Part shown: positions 8,810-17,959 of the stretch, piece by piece
How the letters are laid out: every line of letters starts with the position of its first letter
How positions within the stretch are numbered: position 1 is the first letter of the stretch
Assembly (NCBI RefSeq): GCF_002797395.1
Contig: NZ_KZ454943.1
Coordinates: forward strand, 797,325-861,324
Reading direction: 5' to 3'
DNA from: Bacillus solitudinis
GTDB lineage: Bacteria; Bacillota; Bacilli; Bacillales; Bacillaceae_D
DNA length: 64,000 nt
The notes under the pieces: generated by a model
What the model was told of the DNA's origin: nothing
Database searches by the model: none
What the model saw: the letters and a program-made list of their open reading frames with translations, nothing else
Program-made: the position numbers and the translations under genes

Positions 8810-9878
8810 ATGCTTTTTCTCCTTTATTGCTTAACATTTCAACAAACAGTTTAAACATTTGTTCACTATCACTAGGTCCTGGGTGAGCCTCAGGATGAAA
8901 TTGGATCGATAGTATTGGATGAGTTTCATGATGTAGTCCCTCAATTGAACCATCATTTATATTAAAGAAACGTGGGGAAAGTCCTGTGCCTTCTAAAGAG
9001 TCTTCTTTCACAACATAACTATGATTTTGGGATGTCATATAAACCCGATTTGTCTCCTTGTCGATGACAGGTTGATTAGCGCCTCTATGCCCGAAGCGGA
9101 GTTTCTGTGTATCTGCGCCAAACGCTAAGGCAAGAAGTTGATGTCCTAAACAAATTCCGAGTGTAGGATACGCGGAAGCGAGCTGCTTCACCGTAGGTAG
9201 TATTTCTTCTAACTGCTTTGGATTTCCCGGTCCGTTTGAAAGTAATATTCCATTCGGATGAAGCTTTTCAATCTCAGAAAAGTCCGTGTCGTGTGGAACG
9301 ACAGTAACTTTACATCCTGCTAAGACTAAGGAGTCGACAATCGACTTTTTGTAACCGAAATCAACGAGGACGACATGATGAGAACCTTCACCAAATTGTT
9401 CCATGGTTTTTACGGAAACAGCGGAAACAACTTCTTGTTCTCCTAATGGGATTGTCGCATCAAAATTGACGCTCTCAGGGTTCGTTGTCAATATCGCACG
9501 CATATCCCCATGCTCACGGATCCGTTTTACAATAGCTCTTGTATCAACGCCTATTAATAATGGAAGATCATTTGATTCACAACATTTAGCTAGTGGTGTA
9601 TACGACTCATAGTGATAGCCACCTTCACTAAGTTCACTTACAATTAATGCAGAAGCCTGTGGTTTAATGCTTTCAAAATCTCCTTCATTAATGCCGTAAT
9701 TTCCGATTAACGGATATGTGAATACGACCATCTGTCCTTTAAATGAAGGATCACTTAAAACCTCTTGATAACCAGTCATGCCAGTAAAAAAAACTATTTC
9801 ACCGTGAACCTCCTGATTTTCTCCAACGAGTGTCCCTTCAAAGACCTCCCCTGTTTCTAATACAACATAGCCCTTCAT
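8802..9878 (-). CDS. carA: Carbamoyl phosphate synthetase small subunit, arginine type
   Basis: Glutaminase subunit that hydrolyses glutamine and passes ammonia to CarB. About 358 aa from the chosen start. A class I glutamine amidotransferase domain fills the C-terminal half: nucleophile Cys243 in GICLGHQ, His328 and Glu330 in FHPEAHPGP. I chose the ATG at 9876-9878 because GGAGGG lies 7 nt upstream. A longer reading frame reaches a TTG at 9896, but that would place the ribosome binding site inside the gene; the ATG at 9881 is also possible. A 148-bp gap separates it from argD upstream. Confidence 0.96.
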   Translation of the reverse strand: MKGYVVLETGEVFEGTLVGENQEVHGEIVFFTGMTGYQEVLSDPSFKGQMVVFTYPLIGNYGINEGDFESIKPQASALIVSELSEGGYHYESYTPLAKCCESNDLPLLIGVDTRAIVKRIREHGDMRAILTTNPESVNFDATIPLGEQEVVSAVSVKTMEQFGEGSHHVVLVDFGYKKSIVDSLVLAGCKVTVVPHDTDFSEIEKLHPNGILLSNGPGNPKQLEEILPTVKQLASAYPTLGICLGHQLLALAFGADTQKLRFGHRGANQPVIDKETNRVYMTSQNHSYVVKEDSLEGTGLSPRFFNINDGSIEGLHHETHPILSIQFHPEAHPGPSDSEQMFKLFVEMLSNKGEKAYA

Positions 9879-10026
9879 CATACACCCTCCATCCAATAAC
9901 GAATCTTTATTCTATCTAAAGCATTTTTATGCATCGAAATCCTTTTTGAAACTCGTCTTTCAACGAGTCTCGCTTTCTTACATTATCCTAGTAAATGATT
10001 AATGGTTCAAGTCCAATTTTACTAAT

Positions 10027-11187
10027 TTATAGCCCATTTGTCACCAGTTGCTCGGACATCACTTCAGTAATAATTTCAGTCGCTTGTCGAAGCTGATCAT
10101 TTGTAACGATTAGAGGTGGTAAAATCCGAATCACCTTTGGACCTGCTGGTAAAATAAGAAGACCTTTCTCACGGCATGCCGTAATAAATGGTGCAACTTC
10201 GGAATGACATTCAATACCAATCATTAACCCTAAACCTCTAATTTCTTTTACTAGTGTGTTGTCCTTTAGTGAGGTTTGAAGCTGTTGAATAAAGGTCTCT
10301 CCCTTATTAACAACACTCAAAAGAAAATCATCTTCAAAAACCTCATTTATTACTGCACCTGCAGCAGCCATTGCAAGCGGATTTCCTCCAAAAGTAGAAC
10401 CATGGCTCCCCGCTTCAAAGTAAGACTTGAGATGAGCTTTTCCAATCATCGCCCCAACTGGGAATCCGTTCCCAAGACCCTTTGCTAGGGTAATAATGTC
10501 TGGAGAGAGATTGTAATGTTCGTAAGCAAAACGTTTACCTGTTCGACCGATACCGGTCTGAATTTCATCTATAACCAAAAGTACGTTCTTTTCCTTACAA
10601 ATTAGCGATAATGAATCAGCATAGTCCTGAGACATTAATCTGACTCCACCCTCACCTTGAATAACTTCTATAAAAACAGCAGCCGTTTCTTCAGTAATAA
10701 CAGCTTGTAATTTTTCAACATCATTTAAGGGTGCATAGGTGAATTCCGAGAGGAGTGGCCCAAAGCCTTGATGTACTTTGTCTTGTCCTGTAGCTGACAT
10801 ACTTCCAAGTGTTCTCCCATGAAATGAGTTTGTCAAGCTAACCATCTTATGCTTGCCTGTTGCTTTCCGAGCAAGCTTGATCGCTGCTTCATTTGCTTCA
10901 GCGCCACTATTACAGAAAAACACATAATCTCCGACACTATGTTCAACTAATTGCTTTGCAACCTGCTCTTGCCCCTCCAATTGGAAAAGATTCGATACAT
11001 GCCATAACCGATCTACTTGATTCTTTAATGCTTCATTTACTTTTGGATGGCAATGACCAAGGTTACATACTGCGATTCCTGCAATAAAGTCTAGATATTC
11101 TTTTCCTTGATCATCAGTTAATAGGGCTCCTTGCCCTTTTGTTGCTTTCACATCCCATTTGGCATACGTAGGAAATAATGCGCTCAT
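10027..11187 (-). CDS. argD: Acetylornithine aminotransferase
   Basis: PLP enzyme of aminotransferase class III converting N-acetylglutamate semialdehyde to N-acetylornithine. 386 aa, normal length. The Schiff-base lysine is Lys236 in LAKGLGNGFPVG, and the PLP-binding aspartate lies in DEIQTG (207-212). The glycine-rich phosphate loop NSGAEANEAA is at about 93-102. Start ATG at 11187 has AAGGAGAGAG upstream and lies 12 bp after the argB stop. Confidence 0.96.
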   Translation of the reverse strand: MSALFPTYAKWDVKATKGQGALLTDDQGKEYLDFIAGIAVCNLGHCHPKVNEALKNQVDRLWHVSNLFQLEGQEQVAKQLVEHSVGDYVFFCNSGAEANEAAIKLARKATGKHKMVSLTNSFHGRTLGSMSATGQDKVHQGFGPLLSEFTYAPLNDVEKLQAVITEETAAVFIEVIQGEGGVRLMSQDYADSLSLICKEKNVLLVIDEIQTGIGRTGKRFAYEHYNLSPDIITLAKGLGNGFPVGAMIGKAHLKSYFEAGSHGSTFGGNPLAMAAAGAVINEVFEDDFLLSVVNKGETFIQQLQTSLKDNTLVKEIRGLGLMIGIECHSEVAPFITACREKGLLILPAGPKVIRILPPLIVTNDQLRQATEIITEVMSEQLVTNGL

Positions 11188-11199
11188 AGTCTCTCTCCT

Positions 11200-11982
11200 T
11201 TATGCGTTTGTCGCTACAGGGGCTTTAGTAATTTTCGTTCCAACAAGTTGGCCATTCTTAGTTAGTGAGCTCCCTTTTCCATTCATGATTAACACAGACT
11301 GAAGTGATCCAGACAAGCTTTTTATAGCACCCTTCACCTTTGGAATCATCCCTCCATAGATAGTTCCATCTTCAATATAGTTCTCAATTTCAGTGGTAGT
11401 AACTTCGTCAAGACGATTTCCATCTTTTAAAATACCATCAACATCCGTTACAAACACAAGTTCCTGTGCACCTAGAGCAAAAGCTACCCATGCAGCTGCA
11501 CTGTCAGCATTTACATTAAAATGAGTACCGTCCTTATTCACACCTACAGGAGCAATAATTGGAATATACGACTGTTCAATAAGCGAATATAGTAACGCTT
11601 TATTTATATTAACAGGCTCACCAACAAAACCTAGTTTCGCCTCATCAACTGCCTTTACTTCAATCAACTTCCCATCACAACCAGATAATCCAATTGCTTG
11701 ACCGCCAACTTTTTGAATACTCGTTACCAGCTGCTTATTTACTTTTCCACAAAGCACCATCTCAACTGTACTTAGCACGTCCGCTGTGGTTTTACGTAAA
11801 CCATCAACAAATACTGATTTTATATTTAATTGTTGTAGCAACTTGTTAATGTCAGGACCGCCACCATGGACAAGGATCGGATGCTTCCCCTTTTTTTTCA
11901 AATCTACGATGCTTTGAAAAAAAGAATCAGAAAGCTCAGCAATTGTACTTCCGCCACACTTTATGACAACAATTTCACTCAT
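11200..11982 (-). CDS. argB: Acetylglutamate kinase
   Basis: Phosphorylates N-acetylglutamate, the second step of the cyclic arginine pathway. 260 aa, amino acid kinase fold. An N-terminal phosphate-binding KCGGS is at residues 8-12, HGGGPDIN at about 39-46, and the nucleotide-binding region contains FVTDVDGIL. It lacks the N-terminal helix extension seen in arginine-inhibited hexameric enzymes, so feedback control may instead act at argJ and through ArgR (inference). AGGGGAAAAAG serves as ribosome binding site. Confidence 0.96.
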   Translation of the reverse strand: MSEIVVIKCGGSTIAELSDSFFQSIVDLKKKGKHPILVHGGGPDINKLLQQLNIKSVFVDGLRKTTADVLSTVEMVLCGKVNKQLVTSIQKVGGQAIGLSGCDGKLIEVKAVDEAKLGFVGEPVNINKALLYSLIEQSYIPIIAPVGVNKDGTHFNVNADSAAAWVAFALGAQELVFVTDVDGILKDGNRLDEVTTTEIENYIEDGTIYGGMIPKVKGAIKSLSGSLQSVLIMNGKGSSLTKNGQLVGTKITKAPVATNA

Positions 11983-12011
11983 CTTTTTCCCCTCTCTTGT
12001 TTTCCCTCAAT

Positions 12012-13244
12012 TTATGTGCGATACCCTGCATTAATCCGAACGTAATCATAAGTCAAATCACAGCCCCATGCTTTACCAAAACCGTCACCCACGTGAAGAT
12101 CGACCGAAATAAGAACATAATCTTTTTTCATATAATTTGTTGCCTCTTCTTCTGAAAATGGGAGGGGACGGCTATTTTCTAATGTTTTCACTGGACCAAT
12201 TGCAATATCTATCGTGTCTGGGTTAATTTCGCAGCCACTGTAGCCGATTGCACATATAATCCGTCCCCAGTTTGCATCGGTTCCGAAAACTGCTGATTTA
12301 ACTAAATCCGATCCCACGATTTTCTTGGCAATCATTCCAGCTTGCTCATCGTCCTTTGCACCGTTAACTTGGACTTCAATTAGCTTTGTTGCACCTTCTC
12401 CGTCGCGAGCAATTTGCTTAGCTAAAGATTCACACGTTAATGTTAACGCTTCGTAGAAAGCTGCCCAATCTGGATGTTCTGGTGACAATGTATCATGTTC
12501 AGCTAATCCCGACGCCATTACGACGACCATATCATTTGTCGATGTATCTCCATCAACGGTAACCCTGTTAAACGTTTTATTTGTAATCGATGAAAGAGCT
12601 TGTTGAAGGATAGCAGGTTCAATGACTGCATCGGTCGTTACAAATGACAACATCGTCCCCATATTTGGGTGAATCATTCCCGATCCTTTTGCTACACCAG
12701 CAACAGAAACACTCTTACCGTCGATTTTCACTTCATGACAAACGCGCTTATTTGTTGTATCTGTTGTAATAATCGCTTGATTAAATGCTTCGGCCCCTGC
12801 AAATGTACTTTCGGGTTTAAGCATATCAATTCCTTGACGTATTTTATCCATTTGTAGAAATTCTCCAATTACACCTGTTGATGTCACAGCAACATAATGA
12901 TCGGGTAAATTAAATTGTTTCGCACCAAGACTTCTCATCTCATACGCATCTGCCATACCTTGTTGACCTGTACAAGCATTTGCATTTCCACTATTAACAA
13001 GTATAGCTTGAATTTTACCTTCTTTTTTAATGCTTTCTTGTGTAACTTTAAGTGGTGCTGCTTGAATTTGATTTCGTGTATAAACAGCTGCTGCACTTGC
13101 AGGTACATCACAAATGATTGCACCTAAGTCTAGTCGCTTACGTTTTACACCTGTATATACACCAATAGCAGAAAAACCTTTTGGTGTCGTAATACTGCCA
13201 TCCTCTATTTCCGCTACTTGATTATCTTCACTTACTATTCTCAC
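12012..13244 (-). CDS. argJ: Bifunctional ornithine acetyltransferase / N-acetylglutamate synthase
   Basis: Recycles the acetyl group from N-acetylornithine to glutamate and may also use acetyl-CoA. About 410 aa. Autocatalytic cleavage into two chains is expected before the Thr of NMGTMLSFVTTDA (Thr197 in this numbering), the conserved nucleophile. A longer frame begins at 13301 and would overlap argC by 41 bp. I chose the GTG at 13244 because GAGAGAGGTG lies about 7 nt upstream and the resulting N-terminus (VRIVSEDN) matches the length of known ArgJ proteins. Confidence 0.95.
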   Translation of the reverse strand: MRIVSEDNQVAEIEDGSITTPKGFSAIGVYTGVKRKRLDLGAIICDVPASAAAVYTRNQIQAAPLKVTQESIKKEGKIQAILVNSGNANACTGQQGMADAYEMRSLGAKQFNLPDHYVAVTSTGVIGEFLQMDKIRQGIDMLKPESTFAGAEAFNQAIITTDTTNKRVCHEVKIDGKSVSVAGVAKGSGMIHPNMGTMLSFVTTDAVIEPAILQQALSSITNKTFNRVTVDGDTSTNDMVVVMASGLAEHDTLSPEHPDWAAFYEALTLTCESLAKQIARDGEGATKLIEVQVNGAKDDEQAGMIAKKIVGSDLVKSAVFGTDANWGRIICAIGYSGCEINPDTIDIAIGPVKTLENSRPLPFSEEEATNYMKKDYVLISVDLHVGDGFGKAWGCDLTYDYVRINAGYRT

Positions 13245-13260
13245 TACTTGACACCTCTCT

Positions 13261-14298
13261 CTATGGATACACAGGTGAAAACGATAGCCCTGCCTCTTCA
13301 TTCAATCCATTCATTATATTCATATTTTGAATTGCTTGCCCTGCCGCTCCCTTTACAACATTATCAATCACCGATACAACCGTAATACGACCTGTACGCT
13401 CATCATACGTTACACCGATATCACAATAGTTGCTGCCAAACACTTCTTTTGTAGCCGGAAATGCCCCTTCTGGACGAATTCGAACAAACTTTTCAGTTTT
13501 ATAGTTTTCTTTATATAAATGGCGTAATGCTTGTTCCGTTATTGGCTTTTTCGCTTTCGCATAAATCGTAGCCATAATTCCACGAACCATTGGTACCAAA
13601 TGCGGCTGAAATGTAATTGTTGGAATACTTGGGTCCCATACTTGCAGCATTTGCTCAATTTCAGGTAGATGTTTATGCTTATTAATTTGATAGATTTTGA
13701 AGTTCTCATTCATTTCACTAAAATGAGTAATTGGAGTAGCACTTCTGCCAGCTCCTGATGTACCTGATTTCGCATCAACTATAATAGAATCCACTTCAAT
13801 TAACTTCTCTTTAACTAGCGGTGCAAGACCTAACAGAGTTGCTGTTGGATAGCAGCCGGGGTTTGAAATAACCTTAGCATCCTTAATTTCGGCACGGTTC
13901 CATTCGCTCAATCCGTAAACTGCCTGATTAATAATTGATTCGCCTGCTGCTGGTCGCTGATACCATTTCTCGTATACATCCCTATTTCCTAAACGTAAGT
14001 CACCGGATAAATCAATGACTTGGCTTCCAGCTTCCGCGATTTTCTCAGACCACTCTGCAGACACTCCTGGTGGGGTCGCTAAGAATACAACATCGACTTC
14101 CTTACCAATCTTTGATGCATCAATTGCTTCAAGAGGTTGATCATAAATCTCTGCTAAATGTGGATAAGACTCATGAATGTGCATACCTTGCTTTGATGAT
14201 GAATAAAGAACAACTTTATTCACCTCTGGATGATGATTTAATAGACGCAATAATTCCGCACCACCGTATCCAGTTGCTCCAACGATACCAATCTTCAT
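13261..14298 (-). CDS. argC: N-acetyl-gamma-glutamyl-phosphate reductase
   Basis: NADPH-dependent reductase that makes N-acetylglutamate semialdehyde. 345 aa, type 1. N-terminal Rossmann motif [14 protein letters not shown]; the catalytic Cys149 lies in SNPGCYPTA. First gene of the operon, start ATG at 14298 with GGAGAGG upstream. A promoter with an embedded ArgR-type operator lies about 50 bp upstream (14347-14375). argG, argH and argR are not in this window. Confidence 0.96.
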   Translation of the reverse strand: MKIGIVGATGYGGAELLRLLNHHPEVNKVVLYSSSKQGMHIHESYPHLAEIYDQPLEAIDASKIGKEVDVVFLATPPGVSAEWSEKIAEAGSQVIDLSGDLRLGNRDVYEKWYQRPAAGESIINQAVYGLSEWNRAEIKDAKVISNPGCYPTATLLGLAPLVKEKLIEVDSIIVDAKSGTSGAGRSATPITHFSEMNENFKIYQINKHKHLPEIEQMLQVWDPSIPTITFQPHLVPMVRGIMATIYAKAKKPITEQALRHLYKENYKTEKFVRIRPEGAFPATKEVFGSNYCDIGVTYDERTGRITVVSVIDNVVKGAAGQAIQNMNIMNGLNEEAGLSFSPVYP

Positions 14299-14346
14299 TA
14301 CATTTCCTCTCCATTTCTTGCTCGCTCAAATTTAATCTTGGTTTTC

Positions 14347-14375
14347 ATTATAAAGATGAATAAAAATAAATTCAA
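14347..14375 (-). promoter_or_regulatory. arg operon promoter with ArgR/AhrC-type operator
   Basis: On the minus strand: -35 TTGAAT (14370-14375), a 17-bp spacer and a perfect -10 TATAAT (14347-14352). Between and overlapping them lies an imperfect palindrome with half-sites TGAAT and ATTCA (14357-14374), the half-sites of ARG boxes. Their spacing is 8 bp rather than the usual 4, so this may be two overlapping boxes. More AT-rich ATGAAATAAAA-like sequence follows upstream. Arginine repression of the whole operon from here is inferred. Confidence 0.75.
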
Positions 14376-14603
14376 CTGTATTTTTATTTTATTTCATTTA
14401 TTTATTAGTTATTTGGTTTCCTCATTAGCCAATCAAGCATTAAGACTAGATAAATCCTTAGTTCACTGAGCCAAACTTCAAGCGGGAATTACCCTTAATC
14501 ATACACCCATTTATGCAACTTTCTTACTATCATAAACAATTAGAAGGTCTCTTGTGACAACGATTTCTTCATAGAGAAAGATGTCAAATAAAAAAACGTC
14601 CCT

Positions 14604-14677
14604 CCTTATCAAAGGCGAGACGCCAGGTCTACTAAATGACTTTAGAATGGTGATACTCTTTTACGACTTTGATAAGG
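14604..14677 (-). ncRNA. Structured element with long-range inverted repeat
   Basis: A perfect 11-bp inverted repeat (14604-14614 with 14667-14677) encloses 52 nt, including an internal GGCG/CGCC mini-hairpin (14614-14624). Read on the minus strand the structure is followed, about 10 nt later, by a run of seven T. It lies 43 bp past the stop of the penicillin-binding protein gene. It may be that gene's terminator or the end of a small RNA. The rest of the 14376-14719 gap holds no gene I can see. Confidence 0.4.
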
Positions 14678-14719
14678 AAAAATACATATAAAGAATAATT
14701 TCTTTTTAAAATTATCTTC

Positions 14720-16843
14720 TTAATTTTCTTGTTCTTCTAGTACATCCTCAAGGACTGGAGTCTCTACCTTTATAGGTCCTGTTCGACCTTCCTTTAACTC
14801 GAAATATGTCTTTAACGCTTCTCTTGAAATATGCTGGGCAATTCCTTGTGCGCCACCATTCGTTTCACGTTTTACACCTGGTACAATGACAGCAACTGAT
14901 ACCTCTGGGTTGTCATAAGGGCCATAACCTACAAAAATTTGATTATTACCATTTACGACGCGACGATTTTCTCCTTCTCCAACAGCAACTTTTACTTCAG
15001 CAGTTCCCGTTTTTCCTGCTAGTTGAAGGTCTGCAACTTCTGAAAAACGACTTCGGGCCGTACCTTGTGTCACAACTCTGCGCAACCCTTGCTGAACCCG
15101 ATTAATATGTGTATCACTCATATCAACCCGGTTAATAATCGAGGGTTCATACTGTTGGATGACAGCGCCTTGCTCCTCTCTGTCCCGAACAGGCTCCCTA
15201 ATTTCTCGAACGATTCGGGGCTGCATGCGATAACCGTCATTTGCCACAGTTGATATATATTGCGCTAACTGTAGGGGTGTATAGGTATCATATTGTCCAA
15301 TCATTAAATCAAGCAACTTCCCCCCATTTGTATTGCTACCTGAGAGTCCCGACGAATAAGACGGTAAATCTATTCCGGTTTCCGTTCCCAAACCAAACTG
15401 TCCAAAGCTATTACGGACTTCATTATAAGCTGAAGCGATCGAATTATTTGTCCAGCCACATCTCGTATTTGGAGCGGTGTAATAACAATTGGCCATCCTC
15501 ATTCCAATTTCAAACATATAGACATTTGAGGATTGCTCAAGAGCAACCAAATCGTTAATGACACCAAACCCTCTCGTATCCCAAGATTTTTTCGGTGGAG
15601 TATCAGGTAGATAAATAGTGCGATCATTAAATCTAGTTCCAGGATTAGCTACTCCAGCCTCAAATCCAGTTAAAACGGACGCTGCTTTTACAGATGATCC
15701 CATTTCAAACGCTTTGTTTACATTTCCAATATGGTCAAAAGAATGATTTCTATCACGATTAGCAGGATCCCAAAACCCGGCCATTGACAAAATATCACCT
15801 GTTCGCGGATCCATTAATACTGCGTACGCAGAGCGATCTAAAATAAAGGAATTACCTGCTGCTCGGATCTGCTTATCGACAATTTCCTCGAGGCGCTGCT
15901 GCAACTCCATATCAAGCGTTAAAACAAGGTCATTGCCTCTATGTCCAAGGCGTTCATTGATAGATTTATTAACGGTTTGTCCTCCTTCTTTAGTTGCCAT
16001 ACTTTCGACAATAGCTTTTTCTCCACGTAACACATCTTCATACTGTTCTTCTAAAAAACTTGTACCAACTAAATCCGACCGGTCATACCCTCTAGACAAA
16101 TAATAATCTAATTTTTCACTTGGGATTGCATTAGTGGAACCAAACAAACTTCGAAACGACTCCCCATAGGCATATGAACGGGTTGAATCTCTCAAAATAT
16201 CAATACCTGGTAGACGATCTAAGTTTTCACTAATCACATGAGCCTCTTCTTCTGTGATACGTTGCTTGATACGTTGCGGTGAATTAGCATAACCTCTCGT
16301 CATTTCTCGGTAAATGGCTATTATCTCCAATTCCTCTTCTGATAACGCCTCTATACGCTCTTTTGGAATCGCCTCTATCTCAAGACGATAGATCTTAGCC
16401 TGGCTTTCAATGCCTTTACGTTCTTCAAGACTTACAAGTTCGTAGCGCTCCTCTTGATCCATCATTATTAATAGATAATCTTGCTTATCTCTCTCCGTAA
16501 TTCGGTCTAATCCAATTGAAATCATCGGAGCTAATTCTTGAGCAATTTCGATCATCGCCATTGGTCTTGTTGTCTGCGAGGGGTTCGTGTAAGTTAAAGA
16601 TAATTCTAACTGATTATCGACAACAATATGACCAAAGCGATCATACATCAGGCCTCTCGGTGCATCAATGCGAGCAGTTGTATTCGTTGTTGACTCTAGC
16701 TCACTTAAGTAATCTTCACCCTTTACAATTTGAACAAATCCCATTCTAAGAATAAGTGCTGAAAACATTAGGAAAATCACAAAGAATAGAATATTTAATC
16801 GAAACACAAAATGCTGCCTCTTCTTCTGCTTTTTCTGAATCAT
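14720..16843 (-). CDS. Class B penicillin-binding protein (PbpA/PbpH type)
   Basis: Peptidoglycan transpeptidase anchored by one N-terminal membrane helix (about residues 14-37 from the chosen start), resembling B. subtilis PBP2A/PbpH, which shape the rod side wall. About 707 aa. A dimerisation domain is followed by the transpeptidase domain with SxxK at Ser383 (SSVK), SSN at 438-440 and KTG at 611-613. I chose the ATG at 16843 because GAAGAGGTG lies 7 nt upstream and the N-terminus (MIQKKQKKRQHFVFRLN) fits the family. A longer frame starts at 16906 without a clear site. An acidic tail (VLEDVLEEQEN) ends the protein. Confidence 0.92.
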   Translation of the reverse strand: MIQKKQKKRQHFVFRLNILFFVIFLMFSALILRMGFVQIVKGEDYLSELESTTNTTARIDAPRGLMYDRFGHIVVDNQLELSLTYTNPSQTTRPMAMIEIAQELAPMISIGLDRITERDKQDYLLIMMDQEERYELVSLEERKGIESQAKIYRLEIEAIPKERIEALSEEELEIIAIYREMTRGYANSPQRIKQRITEEEAHVISENLDRLPGIDILRDSTRSYAYGESFRSLFGSTNAIPSEKLDYYLSRGYDRSDLVGTSFLEEQYEDVLRGEKAIVESMATKEGGQTVNKSINERLGHRGNDLVLTLDMELQQRLEEIVDKQIRAAGNSFILDRSAYAVLMDPRTGDILSMAGFWDPANRDRNHSFDHIGNVNKAFEMGSSVKAASVLTGFEAGVANPGTRFNDRTIYLPDTPPKKSWDTRGFGVINDLVALEQSSNVYMFEIGMRMANCYYTAPNTRCGWTNNSIASAYNEVRNSFGQFGLGTETGIDLPSYSSGLSGSNTNGGKLLDLMIGQYDTYTPLQLAQYISTVANDGYRMQPRIVREIREPVRDREEQGAVIQQYEPSIINRVDMSDTHINRVQQGLRRVVTQGTARSRFSEVADLQLAGKTGTAEVKVAVGEGENRRVVNGNNQIFVGYGPYDNPEVSVAVIVPGVKRETNGGAQGIAQHISREALKTYFELKEGRTGPIKVETPVLEDVLEEQEN

Positions 16844-16957
16844 GTCTTTCACCTCTTCACTATTAGAGCTGTGCCGATTCTCACTTAATATCATACCACT
16901 AATCATTAGCTAAATGGTTAAAAATTGGTAGTTGAAATAGGTATTAGTACCAGTTGA

Positions 16958-17260
16958 TTAACTTTCCCTAAAACCACAATGCGGACAAGATGTAAAGTCA
17001 TGGTCATAATCCCTCTTGCAATTTTCACACGATATTTTTTCTGCCGTATGTAAGTTTTTCGATTGTATCAATTGTTGTTGAATATGATGAATGGTCGTTT
17101 CTTGGTTATCAATAATCTTTGCAAGCGCAAAGAAAATAAAAGAAGTTGAAACACCGCCGATAATAACCAAAAAAAATTCACCCCCTGTGTGAGTAAAAAA
17201 AGCGAAAATGATAGCTAGGAAAATTGTCAGGATCCCTATTAAAAAAAGAGCAATACTCAC
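16958..17260 (-). CDS. Small membrane protein with C-terminal zinc ribbon
   Basis: 100 aa: two hydrophobic segments (about 3-22 and 29-50), a short helical linker and a C-terminal CxxC...CxxC zinc ribbon (CENCKRDYDHDFTSCPHC, residues 78-95). The GTG start at 17260 has a strong AGGAGG site 7 nt upstream. Family and function not recognised; the zinc ribbon presumably faces the cytoplasm. It lies between the terminator of the ctaG operon and the penicillin-binding protein gene and may be transcribed with the latter. Confidence 0.7.
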   Translation of the reverse strand: MSIALFLIGILTIFLAIIFAFFTHTGGEFFLVIIGGVSTSFIFFALAKIIDNQETTIHHIQQQLIQSKNLHTAEKISCENCKRDYDHDFTSCPHCGFRES

Positions 17261-17363
17261 TTACTTTACCTCCTTTCAATGCCATTTAATTAAGCTTAAC
17301 ATATAAAATCAGACAAATGGGTATGTTTTCCACAAACCAAAAATCAGTAAATTTACTGCAAAC

Positions 17364-17396
17364 AAAAAGAGGGTCTCCATATATAGAGAACCCCCA
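17364..17396 (-). terminator. Terminator of the ctaG-SCO1-selenoprotein operon
   Basis: Stem of about 8-9 bp around a short AT loop (hairpin about 17370-17396), followed on the minus strand by CTCTTTTTG. It lies 28 bp after the TAA of the extended (TGA-readthrough) reading frame. This suits that frame being the true end of the operon. Confidence 0.7.
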
Positions 17397-17423
17397 AAGA
17401 AATAAGCATAACCATTGCTAACT

Positions 17424-17942
17424 TTATTCACTTAATTTTTCATGTATGTTTGCTGACGTCTTTTCTATTTCCACTCCCCATGAGTCATTGACTTCATGAT
17501 GGAGGTACTGACCACTTTTATCAAGAATGCTGTAACCTCTAAAAGAAAGGGCATCATTTCTCATCTTTACATACTCAATTACCTCTAATTCAGGGTCCGA
17601 TAAAAACGTATACGTAAATCCAAAATGCTCCGATAACTCCTTATGGTCTTCAGGTAATTCCTTACTAATCGCGTAAACATCAACATCTAAATCATCAAAT
17701 AACGCTAAATGTTCTTGCAGCTGGACCAGCTGCTGTTGGCAAATCCCTCAACCAACTTCAGTAAAATGAAACAGGACTGTCGCCCGTTCCTTATTCGTTA
17801 ACGAAACTTCTTCACCTTGCTCTGTAATTAAGGATATCTCCTCTGGCTTCTCATTGGCAGATGAGCCACAGGCTGACAAAACGAGTAGTAAAGAGCTAGA
17901 TAAAAATAACATAACCATCATCTGTCTTCTTAAGTTTATCAC
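17424..17942 (-). CDS. Candidate selenoprotein: UxxC thioredoxin-fold lipoprotein
   Basis: Reading through one in-frame TGA (17748-17750) gives a 172-residue lipoprotein with a thioredoxin/peroxiredoxin-like fold. The signal peptide ends in the lipobox LSAC (Cys25). The sequence around the TGA reads HFTEVG-U-GICQQQL, so selenocysteine (residue 65) takes the place of the first Cys of CxxC, with Cys68 resolving. The frame stays open for 107 codons, with Prx-like segments FLSDPELEV and FRGYSILDKSGQYLHHE, ending at TAA 17424. A SECIS-like hairpin follows the TGA. GTG at 17942 has AGAGGTG 8 nt upstream; a GTG at 17951 overlaps that site. It lies 17 bp after SCO1, suggesting a redox role in CuA assembly (inference). 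The alternative is a nonsense mutation. Confidence 0.75.
17717..17750 (-). promoter_or_regulatory. Putative bacterial SECIS element with UGA codon
   Basis: The UGA at 17748-17750 is followed after 21 nt by the apical loop of a perfect 7-bp hairpin: GCAGCUG, loop GUC, CAGCUGC (17733 down to 17717). SelB-dependent bSECIS elements need a short stem-loop with a G at the start of the apical loop roughly 16-37 nt after the UGA. The loop neighbourhood GGUC also matches that of the E. coli fdhF SECIS. The structure is seen directly; its function as a SECIS is inferred. Confidence 0.72.
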
Positions 17943-17959
17943 GATATTCACCTCTATTT

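Noticed and set aside
12935-13127. Frames on both strands inside argJ
   Set aside because: Low-complexity, Cys/Phe/His-rich or Lys/Gln-rich translations typical of shadow frames; argJ covers the region.
15241-15558. 105-aa plus-strand frame inside the penicillin-binding protein gene
   Set aside because: Antisense to conserved transpeptidase motifs and without a start signal.
17748-17951. A complete 67-aa lipoprotein ending at the TGA
   Set aside because: The product would be little more than a signal peptide and a truncated strand, while the frame continues with thioredoxin-like sequence and a SECIS-like hairpin, and the terminator lies after the longer frame.
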